Assembly: GCA_937959375.1 (NCBI GenBank)
Contig: CALGLS010000012.1
Coordinates: 1 to 6,003 of the forward strand
Reading direction: 5' to 3'
DNA: 6,003 bases
DNA from: an uncultured Saprospiraceae bacterium
Lineage (GTDB): Bacteria > Bacteroidota > Bacteroidia > Chitinophagales > Saprospiraceae
The position numbers and the translations under genes are program-made. The first letter of the stretch is position 1, and the number at the start of each line of letters is the position of its first letter. Shown piece by piece: positions 1 to 5,426 of the stretch. The notes under the pieces were generated by a model. That model saw only the letters and a program-made list of their open reading frames with translations. It did no database searches and had not been told where the DNA came from.

Positions 1-2136
1 GACGGGACAGAAAAAATTACTTACCATAACCAATCACCAAATACATTGCGTTACCTCTGGTTGCAGTTAGATGAAAATCAACATGCGGCAGATGGAGATC
101 ATCATCGTTCTAGTGCCAACAAAATTCGAAAGAACATGAGCGAGGATGCATTGGTGCGTTTAGAAAATTGGAGAGAGCTAGAAAAATTTGGTTGCAGAAT
201 AGATGCTGTTACTGGAACGAATAGTAAGGATTTGGATTACACCATCAACAAAACGATGATGCGTGTTAATTTACCAAAACCATTAAAGCCCGGTGAGACT
301 TTTTCATTTAATGTGAAATGGCATTACTATTTGATTGATCGGATGAATACGCCAAGTTGGGGGCGTGGTGGTTACGAATACTTTGAAGATGATGGAAATT
401 ATTTATTTACGATGACGCAGTGGTTCCCACGTTTGTGTGTATACAGTGATTTTGAAGGATGGCAAAACAATCAGTTTACAGGACGAGGTGAGTTTGCTTT
501 ACAGTTTGGAAATTACAAAGTAAAAATTACGGTACCAGATGATCAGGTAGTTGGTGCAACGGGTGAATGCCGTAACTATGATCAAATGTTGACGGCATCA
601 CAAAAGCAACGTTGGCAACAAGCGCAAACGGCTAAAGAACCAGTAAAGATTATTACATTGGATGAAGCTTTGACTACAGAGAAATCACCTAAGTCGAAGA
701 AAACAAAAACATGGATTTATGAGGCAGAGAATGTTCGTGATTTTGCTTGGACGGCAAGTCGTAAATTTGTTTGGGATGCGATGCCGCATTTTAATGAGGA
801 TGGTAAAAAGGTGATGTGCATGAGTTACTATGCTGAGGAAGCTTACCCGATTTATGAGCGCTATTCGACAAAAGCTGTAGAGCATACCTTACGTACTTAT
901 TCTCAATATTCGATTCCGTATCCTTACCCAACTGCTATTTCGGTAGAAGCGGCTAATGGTATGGAGTATCCGATGATTTGTTTTAATCCGGGACGTGCAG
1001 AGGAAGACGGAACATATACGGAGCGTGCTAAAAATTCAGCCATCACGGTTATTATTCACGAGGTAGGGCACAATTATTTTCCGATGATTATCAATAGTGA
1101 TGAGCGTCAATGGGCTTGGTTTGATGAGGGACTTTGTACCTTTTTGCAATATTTGTCGGAGCAAGAATTTGACAGTAATTACAAGTCGGGTGTAGGTTCG
1201 CATTTGATTACAGGGTATATGGGACAGCCTAAAGATAGACTTGAACCGATCATGACAAATACAGAAAACATTGTTCAGTATTTTCCAAATGCATACACAA
1301 AACCAGCGGCTGGATTGAATATACTAAGAGAGACGATTATGGGGCGTGAGTTGTTTGACTTTGCGTTTAAAGAATACTGTCGACGTTGGGCATTTAAGCA
1401 TCCGACGCCTGCTGATTTTTTCAGAACGATGGAGGATGCGAGTGGCGTTGACTTGGATTGGTTTTGGCGTGGTTGGTTTTATACCACTGATGCGGTTGAC
1501 ATTTCTTTGGATAGTATTAACTGGTATAAAGTAGACTTAAAAAAGAATCCTGAAAAGCGAGACAATACGTACCGAGACGTAAAGAAAAAACCGTTTGAGC
1601 ATATTACGCAACGTAAGAATCGGGAAGAGGGGATGAAGTTTGCAGTAGAGGAAGATGAGAGCTTAGTTGATTTTTATACCAACTACAAGCAATACGAAAC
1701 AGATGATTCTGTAACGGTTTATAAAACAAAACTTTACGAAGAAACCTTGTCTAAAAAGGAAAAGAAGAAAAAGTATAAAGGCAAGAATTATTACGAGTTG
1801 TACTTTAGTAATAAGGGCGGAATGATTATGCCGGTGATCATCGAATGGACTTTTGAGGATGGAACGAAAGAACTTCAAACAGTGCCCGTTGAAATTTGGA
1901 GAAAGAACGAAAATGAGTTTACAAAGGTGTTTGTAAAAGATAAGGAAGTAGCGGGTATCGTGATTGATCCTTATAAAGAAACGGCGGATATTGACGAGAG
2001 TAATAATAGTTGGCCTGCGAGAGAAATGCCAAAGCCAAGTCGATTCAAAGTGTTTAAGGCGCACAAGCAGATGGAGACTTTGAACCCGATGCAGAAGGCG
2101 GCTAAAAAGAGTGAGGGGAAGGAGATTAAACCTTAG
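1..2136 (+). CDS. M1-family zinc metallopeptidase (aminopeptidase-like), 5' end outside window
   Basis: The frame is open from base 1 and reads DGTEKITYHNQSPNTLRYLW, a normal M1 N-terminal beta-domain segment, so the real start and any signal peptide lie left of the window; the TTG at 46 is not a start. Counting codons from base 1, the substrate-binding GMEYP (variant of GAMEN) is at 320-324, the zinc motif HEVGH at 353-357, the third zinc ligand E376 exactly 18 residues later, and the probable transition-state tyrosine Y432 in AYTKPAAGLNILR. DWFWRGWF at 486-493 and a beta-rich C-terminal domain (about 590-665) follow, then a Lys-rich tail; no T9SS sorting domain is visible. All key residues are present, so it should be an active zinc peptidase removing N-terminal residues from peptides. 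Members in Bacteroidota are usually exported, but that cannot be checked here. The TAG stop abuts a hexamer repeat. The family call is firm; the substrate is unknown. Confidence 0.95.
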   Translation, partial: DGTEKITYHNQSPNTLRYLWLQLDENQHAADGDHHRSSANKIRKNMSEDALVRLENWRELEKFGCRIDAVTGTNSKDLDYTINKTMMRVNLPKPLKPGETFSFNVKWHYYLIDRMNTPSWGRGGYEYFEDDGNYLFTMTQWFPRLCVYSDFEGWQNNQFTGRGEFALQFGNYKVKITVPDDQVVGATGECRNYDQMLTASQKQRWQQAQTAKEPVKIITLDEALTTEKSPKSKKTKTWIYEAENVRDFAWTASRKFVWDAMPHFNEDGKKVMCMSYYAEEAYPIYERYSTKAVEHTLRTYSQYSIPYPYPTAISVEAANGMEYPMICFNPGRAEEDGTYTERAKNSAITVIIHEVGHNYFPMIINSDERQWAWFDEGLCTFLQYLSEQEFDSNYKSGVGSHLITGYMGQPKDRLEPIMTNTENIVQYFPNAYTKPAAGLNILRETIMGRELFDFAFKEYCRRWAFKHPTPADFFRTMEDASGVDLDWFWRGWFYTTDAVDISLDSINWYKVDLKKNPEKRDNTYRDVKKKPFEHITQRKNREEGMKFAVEEDESLVDFYTNYKQYETDDSVTVYKTKLYEETLSKKEKKKKYKGKNYYELYFSNKGGMIMPVIIEWTFEDGTKELQTVPVEIWRKNENEFTKVFVKDKEVAGIVIDPYKETADIDESNNSWPAREMPKPSRFKVFKAHKQMETLNPMQKAAKKSEGKEIKP

Positions 2137-2182
2137 GAATTAGAATGTGAATAGGAATTAGAATTAGAATGGCCTTCTATCG
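2136..2182 (-). repeat. Composite repeat copy 1: 16-bp header plus six GAATNN hexamers
   Basis: On the + strand the run is G followed by six hexamers all beginning GAAT (GAATTA, GAATGT, GAATAG, GAATTA, GAATTA, GAATGG). Read on the - strand it starts with the header cgatagaaggccattc (2167-2182), which differs from the header of copy 3 at two of 16 positions, and then runs as ATTCNN hexamers to the M1 stop codon. It is inverted relative to copies 2 and 3. With copy 3 it can pair over about 30 bp with one extra hexamer bulged out, plus most of the header. Confidence 0.8.
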
Positions 2183-2208
2183 TGTGCTTTGCGGTGGGAG
2201 GCCGTTTT
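2171..2208 (+). terminator. Possible intrinsic terminator of the M1 peptidase gene
   Basis: ggccttc (2171-2177) can pair with ggaggcc (2197-2203), seven pairs including one T-G wobble, with a 19-nt loop, followed directly by gTTTTaa. It lies 35 nt after the M1 stop. The loop is long and the stem overlaps the repeat header, so the longer hairpin between repeat copies 1 and 3 could compete with it. The call rests only on stem plus T-tract. Confidence 0.35.
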
Positions 2209-2253
2209 AAGTTAGAGTTAGAGTCAAAGTTTTCCCTCAATCGTAAAATCCTA

Positions 2254-2290
2254 CGTTAGTGGGACATTCCCATTCCCATTCCCATTCCAA
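2254..2290 (+). repeat. Composite repeat copy 2: header plus CATTCC hexamers
   Basis: The header cgttagtgggacattc (2254-2269) differs from copy 3 at two of 16 positions. It is followed by nearly perfect tandem CATTCC units to about 2288 (GGAATG on the other strand). The units are uniform here, whereas copies 1 and 3 carry mostly GAATTA units, so the arrays seem to have expanded independently. Upstream, 2211-2222 holds two GTTAGA hexamers that echo the header core. Confidence 0.7.
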
Positions 2291-2301
2291 TTGTAGCTAT
2301 G

Positions 2302-2360
2302 CGTTAGAGGGCCATTCTAATTCCTATTCACATTCTAATTCTAATTCTAATTCTAATTCC
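2302..2360 (+). repeat. Composite repeat copy 3: header plus ATTCNN array, overlapping the 3' end of the EAD-like gene
   Basis: The header cgttagagggccattc (2302-2317) leads into ATTCTA, ATTCCT, ATTCAC and then four ATTCTA-type units, ending at 2360. The order of variant hexamers (the CCTATT and CACATT units side by side) is the same as in copy 1 read from its header, so the two are true inverted copies that differ in the number of plain units, not chance AT-rich sequence. The last eight bases lie inside the coding sequence at 2353 and supply its final AAT codon and TAG stop. Confidence 0.8.
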
Positions 2361-3606
2361 TCTTCGCAATCGACCGATTCCTAAAAAAGCAAATGGGGAG
2401 AACGAAAACAGAAACTATGAAAAAGACTATAAGAAGGACCTGGAAGAATTCATTTCCTAAACTAGAAATAGCGGTAGCGTTAATGCTTACACAAAATAAG
2501 AGTGCTCCTACAAACGTAGCGATAAGGCTGTGCCAAGCAGGTTTTAAGGGAAATTTAATGGCCAGAAAAATGTAACTAAAAAAAGTTAGCCCTAAGAAGA
2601 AAAAGATAATATTCTCACCATCAGAGGCCGATTCAAATACGCCAAACACTGCGCCCGTGATAGAGGGGAGAATTAAACTAGTCAAAACCCACCAGCGATT
2701 ATTTTTGTTAAATAATTTTCCGAAGAAAGATTGATTTTGCTCTGATGTATTTGTAATCGCAGCAGCGGTTACAGCAGCAGCAGCTTGCTTTTTTGTAACA
2801 GGTTCTGCATGCTTGGTTTTAGATGTAGCAGTTGGTTCTTTCTTTTTAGGATCAACTGGTTTTTGACGGATCGCAGCCGCCTTGCGTTGCTCTTCTACCT
2901 TTTGAAGGTCAGCCATAGTTTGCTTCTTTTTAGCAAGAAGTGCTGCTTTTTCTTTTTTAATTTCATCAAGTTCTTGTTGTGCTTTTTTTATTTCTTCTGA
3001 TGTTGTATTCTTATTGTTAGTTATTTTAACTTGTTCTTTTTCTTTACGTAGGAGTTCATTACTAGCTTGCTCACGTTCTTTGATCTCTTGTTGTTCTTTG
3101 ATGAAACGACGTTCCTTTTCTTCTTCTGCTTTTTGTTTTATTTCCTTTTCTTTTTCGGATTGAATTTTTTTGAGTTCCTTGATTACACGTTGCGTTTCGT
3201 CTTTGTACTTTCCGTTAGGGTATTGAGTGAAGAATGTTTTGTAATCCTCAATTGTATTGGCTTCTAATGCTTTTTCCCAAGCTTCCTCCTCTTCTCGATG
3301 ATTGATGTAATTAGCAAATTCGGTATGGTCAGGTAGGTGACTGATGAGATCTAAAAACGAAGATATGAGTTGATTCTTAGCCGTATTGGCAAGGATAGGA
3401 TCCATTATTCCTTTTAGAACTTTTTCATTATTGTCATTGTAACGTGATGATAAAAGAACAACCTGATTTCTCAGACCGGCAATGGCTGACCTTGATTCTG
3501 GGTTTTTGGATTGACACTTCTGGAGTGTTTCCAACAGAATTTTAATGACTTGAGGAATTTTATTTTTGGCAATAAGCTCTTGAAGTTGGAGTTGAAATTC
3601 GTCCAT
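2353..3606 (-). CDS. EAD11-like adaptor, coiled coil and four-TM membrane protein
   Basis: Complete 417-aa protein of unknown function. Residues 1-92 form a helical domain resembling effector-associated domain 11: paired helices LQELIAKNKIPQVIKILLE, then VLLSSRYN (50-57), G66, N78 and a closing LLDLI-type helix (SFLDLISHL, 83-91). EADs are small adaptor domains that link effectors to sensors in bacterial conflict systems. Residues 109-145 match a W-x-x-A...T...Y...YPNGKY unit often found as repeats in caspase-like and STAND proteins. Residues 146-245 are a Lys/Glu/Gln-rich coiled coil, 246-300 a Lys/Ala-rich linker, and four hydrophobic segments lie at about 305-324, 332-351, 358-382 and 387-408, with basic ends, so both termini should be cytoplasmic. 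No signal peptide or catalytic motif is seen. The ATG is the first sensible start; no Shine-Dalgarno. It is divergent from the TIR gene, 289 bp away. The EAD11 assignment is from remembered family pattern and is moderate; membrane topology is firmer. The 4-TM block could be an anchor or a pore-forming effector. Confidence 0.8.
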   Translation of the reverse strand: MDEFQLQLQELIAKNKIPQVIKILLETLQKCQSKNPESRSAIAGLRNQVVLLSSRYNDNNEKVLKGIMDPILANTAKNQLISSFLDLISHLPDHTEFANYINHREEEEAWEKALEANTIEDYKTFFTQYPNGKYKDETQRVIKELKKIQSEKEKEIKQKAEEEKERRFIKEQQEIKEREQASNELLRKEKEQVKITNNKNTTSEEIKKAQQELDEIKKEKAALLAKKKQTMADLQKVEEQRKAAAIRQKPVDPKKKEPTATSKTKHAEPVTKKQAAAAVTAAAITNTSEQNQSFFGKLFNKNNRWWVLTSLILPSITGAVFGVFESASDGENIIFFFLGLTFFSYIFLAIKFPLKPAWHSLIATFVGALLFCVSINATAISSLGNEFFQVLLIVFFIVSVFVLPICFFRNRSIAKRN

Positions 3607-3666
3607 AAATTGGCGCTACAGTTTGTTTTCAAATAATTTTAGGAGGTTTTCTAAGGTATGTTTGGT

Positions 3667-3674
3667 CAAATCTA
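3667..3674 (-). promoter_or_regulatory. Possible Bacteroidota -7 element for the EAD-like gene
   Basis: On the - strand the sequence is TAGATTTG, a full match to the Bacteroidota -7 consensus TAnnTTTG, about 60 nt before the ATG. No clear -33 TTTG is found at the usual distance upstream, so the call is weak. It would give a leader of roughly 50-55 nt. Confidence 0.35.
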
Positions 3675-3710
3675 ACAAATGAGGCGGACTTATTTGCATA
3701 AATGTATAGG

Positions 3711-3733
3711 GAAATTAGAATTAGAAAGCCGCC
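3711..3733 (-). repeat. Degenerate solitary GAATTA repeat in the divergent promoter region
   Basis: On the + strand GAAATTA-GAATTA-GAAAGCCGCC. Read on the - strand it is GGCGGC then TTTCTAATTCTAATTTCC, which parallels the GGGCC-ATTCTAATTC start of the repeats at 2136-2360. CCGCCT (3729-3734) can also pair with AGGCGG (3682-3687) across a 41-nt loop and is followed by TTTTG. The copy is short and imperfect, and family membership is inferred. Confidence 0.4.
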
Positions 3734-3806
3734 TTTTGTTGGTTTGTATGAATTCGTTTTCCTCTCATTTCCTAGCCCAGCGAACTTTGTCATAGAAGTT
3801 ATATTT

Positions 3807-3825
3807 CATATATTGCATATATTTC
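3807..3825 (+). promoter_or_regulatory. Tandem 9-bp repeat and possible -7 box for the TIR gene
   Basis: CATATATTG (3807-3815) is followed at once by CATATATTT (3816-3824). The second unit contains TATATTTC (3818-3825), one base off TAnnTTTG; TATATTTC also occurs at 3800-3807. Transcription starting just after 3825 would put the hairpin at 3829-3854 at the extreme 5' end of the TIR mRNA. No good -33 element is seen at standard spacing. The repeat may be an operator, or only AT-rich promoter DNA. The stretch 3741-3800 shows nothing else I can name. Confidence 0.3.
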
Positions 3826-3828
3826 GAA

Positions 3829-3854
3829 TTGTAGTGACTGCAAAGTCGTTACAA
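3829..3854 (+). promoter_or_regulatory. 11-bp hairpin with GCAA (GNRA) tetraloop in the TIR gene leader
   Basis: TTGTAGTGACT (3829-3839), GCAA, AGTCGTTACAA (3844-3854). As RNA from the + strand all 11 positions pair, counting a tandem G-U/U-G wobble in the middle, and the loop GCAA fits the stable GNRA class. On the - strand the two wobbles become C-A mismatches, so the structure is favoured only in the TIR-sense transcript. It ends 41 nt before the ATG. It may stabilise the mRNA 5' end or control translation; a dyad DNA operator (TTGTA-N16-TACAA) is the alternative. Confidence 0.5.
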
Positions 3855-3895
3855 AAGAACTCCAAGAAAAACTTACGCTAAATAAACAAACCAAA

Positions 3896-5221
3896 ATGAA
3901 AGACATATTTATAAGCTATTCTCGAAAAGATTCTGAAATCGCTGAGAAATTCCAGAAATTATTAACAGAAGAAGGTTGGTCGGTTTTCTGGGATGTAGAA
4001 ATACTACCTGGTGAAGCATGGAGTGATAAGTTAGAAGCTAAATTAAATGATTGTAAATGCATTGTTGTTTTGTGGTCAGAGCACTCCTTGCAATCTGATT
4101 ATGTGAAAGAGGAAGCTGCCATTGGGAAGAGCGGAAAGAAGCTAGTACCCATCATGATCGGTTCTGATATCACACCTCCCTTTGGTTTTGGAATGCTAGA
4201 AGCAGCCATGCTCAACGATTGGGATGGAGATAAAAATAATAGAGAATATCAAAATTTGATAAAAGCGATTTCAAAACACGCAACACCTAATAAAGATAGA
4301 AATAGTTCAGAGACTGTGGTGCCAAACCCAGACCAAGGTATAACAACCAAGACTGCTTCCATTTCAGTTTCCAAAACAAAAACGACACCCCCTCCTGTCA
4401 ATACCGCTAAATCAAAAACACCACTTTTTGCTGGTTTGGGCTTAGGCTTGTTGGCTTTGCTTGCAGCAGGTTTTTTCTTCTTCAATAAATCTAGTACTAC
4501 TGTAAAACCCCTAAAGCCTGTTGTAGATCAACCAGCTCCAGTTCCAGACAAGGATAAAGATCCAGCAGTTAAACCAATTGATGATACAGCAGACAATAGC
4601 GCTGAAATCAACAATTTGAGAAAAAGCATCAGCGACATCAATATGTCTAGTAAGAAAATACTCGACAATGAGCTACAAGATGTAAGCAATAAGAAAAAAG
4701 AAATTGCAGCACCCGGAAAGTTTACAGCACTAAAAAATACACGCTCTGACTTGGATGCAAGAATGAAACAATGGGTTGCAAATGGAAGCAAGGATTTGGA
4801 ACAACTCAAAGGGATAGCAGCTGATAGTAAAAAATATCTTTCAACACTAAACAGTAGTCTAGGCGATATTTTTAAAGTAGTCGAAAGCATCAGCCCTGAG
4901 GCGAAGGGTTTGATCACGCAGCTTTTTGAAACTAACGAGGGGAGAAGAAAAAGTGCAAGGAATACCTTAATGAAAACCTATGGTAATAATCCTGCGGTAA
5001 TGGGAGCACTCATTGATCAGTGTAACAAAGAGTTTAAGAAAGACATTTACAACAACGGAATCTTCCAAGCGATTTGGGCTTTGAATGAAATTTCTAAAAA
5101 GAACCCAGATTCGTTGCGTCCACATAAAAAAGCCTTATCTGAGTTTATTGACAAAGCAATGAAGCAATACAAGGCTGGTACACAGGGACAGTTGAGAAGC
5201 ATTCAACGGAATTTGAAATGA
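3896..5221 (+). CDS. Membrane-anchored TIR-domain protein with helical C-terminal domain
   Basis: Complete 441-aa protein. Residues 2-130 are a bacterial TIR domain of the TIR_2 type: box 1 DIFISYSRKD (3-12), GWSVFWDVEILPGE (27-40, BB-loop region), CIVVLWSEHSLQSDYVKEEA (55-74), KLVPIMI (82-88), and GFGMLEAA...DW to 109. E73 aligns with the catalytic glutamate of NAD+-cleaving TIRs (SARM1 WVHKE), so NADase activity is plausible; a pure scaffold role is not excluded. A Ser/Thr/Pro-rich linker (133-174) leads to one hydrophobic span (about 176-196), then a Pro/Asp-rich stretch (200-230), long helices with coiled-coil character (about 235-315) and a compact alpha-helical, possibly HEAT-like, domain (about 320-441). 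Since TIR substrates are cytosolic, the C-terminal half should be periplasmic. There is no signal peptide. ATG start in A-rich DNA without Shine-Dalgarno, typical of Bacteroidota. It is divergent from the EAD-like gene, which suggests joint regulation. Confidence 0.92.
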   Translation: MKDIFISYSRKDSEIAEKFQKLLTEEGWSVFWDVEILPGEAWSDKLEAKLNDCKCIVVLWSEHSLQSDYVKEEAAIGKSGKKLVPIMIGSDITPPFGFGMLEAAMLNDWDGDKNNREYQNLIKAISKHATPNKDRNSSETVVPNPDQGITTKTASISVSKTKTTPPPVNTAKSKTPLFAGLGLGLLALLAAGFFFFNKSSTTVKPLKPVVDQPAPVPDKDKDPAVKPIDDTADNSAEINNLRKSISDINMSSKKILDNELQDVSNKKKEIAAPGKFTALKNTRSDLDARMKQWVANGSKDLEQLKGIAADSKKYLSTLNSSLGDIFKVVESISPEAKGLITQLFETNEGRRKSARNTLMKTYGNNPAVMGALIDQCNKEFKKDIYNNGIFQAIWALNEISKKNPDSLRPHKKALSEFIDKAMKQYKAGTQGQLRSIQRNLK

Positions 5222-5233
5222 TGCTTCAATTCG

Positions 5234-5267
5234 TGAGTTTGCACAGAAAGTTAGATGGACAAACTCA
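5234..5267 (+). terminator. Stem-loop after the TIR gene, possible terminator or mRNA 3' end
   Basis: TGAGTTTG (5234-5241) and CAAACTCA (5260-5267) are perfect 8-bp inverted repeats with an 18-nt loop, 12 nt after the TIR stop. There is no T-tract right after it, so it may be a 3'-end stabilising hairpin and not a true intrinsic terminator. Confidence 0.35.
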
Positions 5268-5313
5268 GTCTGGAAATATATTGATTTTGATTGAGCAAAT
5301 TTAAATCCGCGAG

Positions 5314-5346
5314 CTGAGCAAAATTTTGATTTTCATTTTGACTCAG
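5314..5346. terminator. Second AT-rich stem-loop in the convergent gap
   Basis: CTGAGCAAAAT (5314-5324) pairs with ATTTTG-A-CTCAG (5335-5346), 11 bp with one bulged A, loop 5325-5334. It lies between two convergent genes and could serve either strand. The AT-rich stem and lack of a clean T-tract keep this weak. The motif GAGCAAA also occurs at 5293-5299, which makes a short imperfect direct repeat. Confidence 0.25.
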
Positions 5347-5393
5347 GAGTGTTGTCAGCAAATCTAAATAGAACTTAACAGTCCTGTATGCCT

Positions 5394-5426
5394 GATGACT
5401 TGTCATCTCGGTCGAGAGGGGTGCGT
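5394..5426. repeat. Short palindrome GATGAC-TT-GTCATC, possibly a fragment of an extragenic repeat
   Basis: GATGAC (5394-5399) and GTCATC (5402-5407) are perfect inverted repeats around TT. The following GTCATCTCGGTCGAGAGGGG recalls, from memory, the GTCATTTCGA-type extragenic repeats of many Bacteroidota genomes. It ends right at the stop codon of the neighbouring - strand gene. No second copy is in this window to support it. The rest of 5222-5393 holds only the two stem-loops listed; I see no gene there. Confidence 0.25.

Noticed and set aside
46..48. TTG as the start codon of the M1 peptidase
   Set aside because: The same frame is open to base 1 and the upstream residues fit the M1 N-terminal domain, so the gene is cut by the window edge.
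1..2136. M1 peptidase as a component of the TIR/EAD system
   Set aside because: It is a common exported peptidase type in Bacteroidota, separated from the pair by a convergent repeat-filled gap; nothing links it beyond proximity.
2136..2360. CRISPR array
   Set aside because: The units are adjoining hexamers without unique spacers of regular length; this is a tandem hexamer repeat with headers.
2136..2360. Insertion sequence or MITE ends (long inverted repeats)
   Set aside because: There is no transposase and no target-site duplication that I can see, and the internal copy 2 and hexamer count differences fit repeat expansion better. A MITE-like origin of the header cannot be fully excluded.
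2785..3267. Phe/Leu-rich + strand ORFs that look like small membrane proteins
   Set aside because: They are the antisense of the Lys/Glu-rich coiled coil (TTT and CTT are complements of AAA and AAG); the hydrophobicity is an artefact.
2353..3606. TolA or envelope-spanning coiled-coil protein
   Set aside because: TolA has one N-terminal membrane span followed by a periplasmic coiled coil; here four spans are at the C-terminus and the coiled coil should be cytoplasmic.
3622..3633. TTTG-TTTT-CAAA inverted repeat before the EAD-like gene
   Set aside because: The 4-bp arms in AT-rich DNA are too short to support a claim.
4528..4917. 129-codon ORF antisense to the TIR gene, with similar ones at 4249-4485 and 1663-2064
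   Set aside because: They lie wholly within strongly supported genes, are Ser/Leu- or Phe-rich as expected of antisense frames, and show no domain or start signal.
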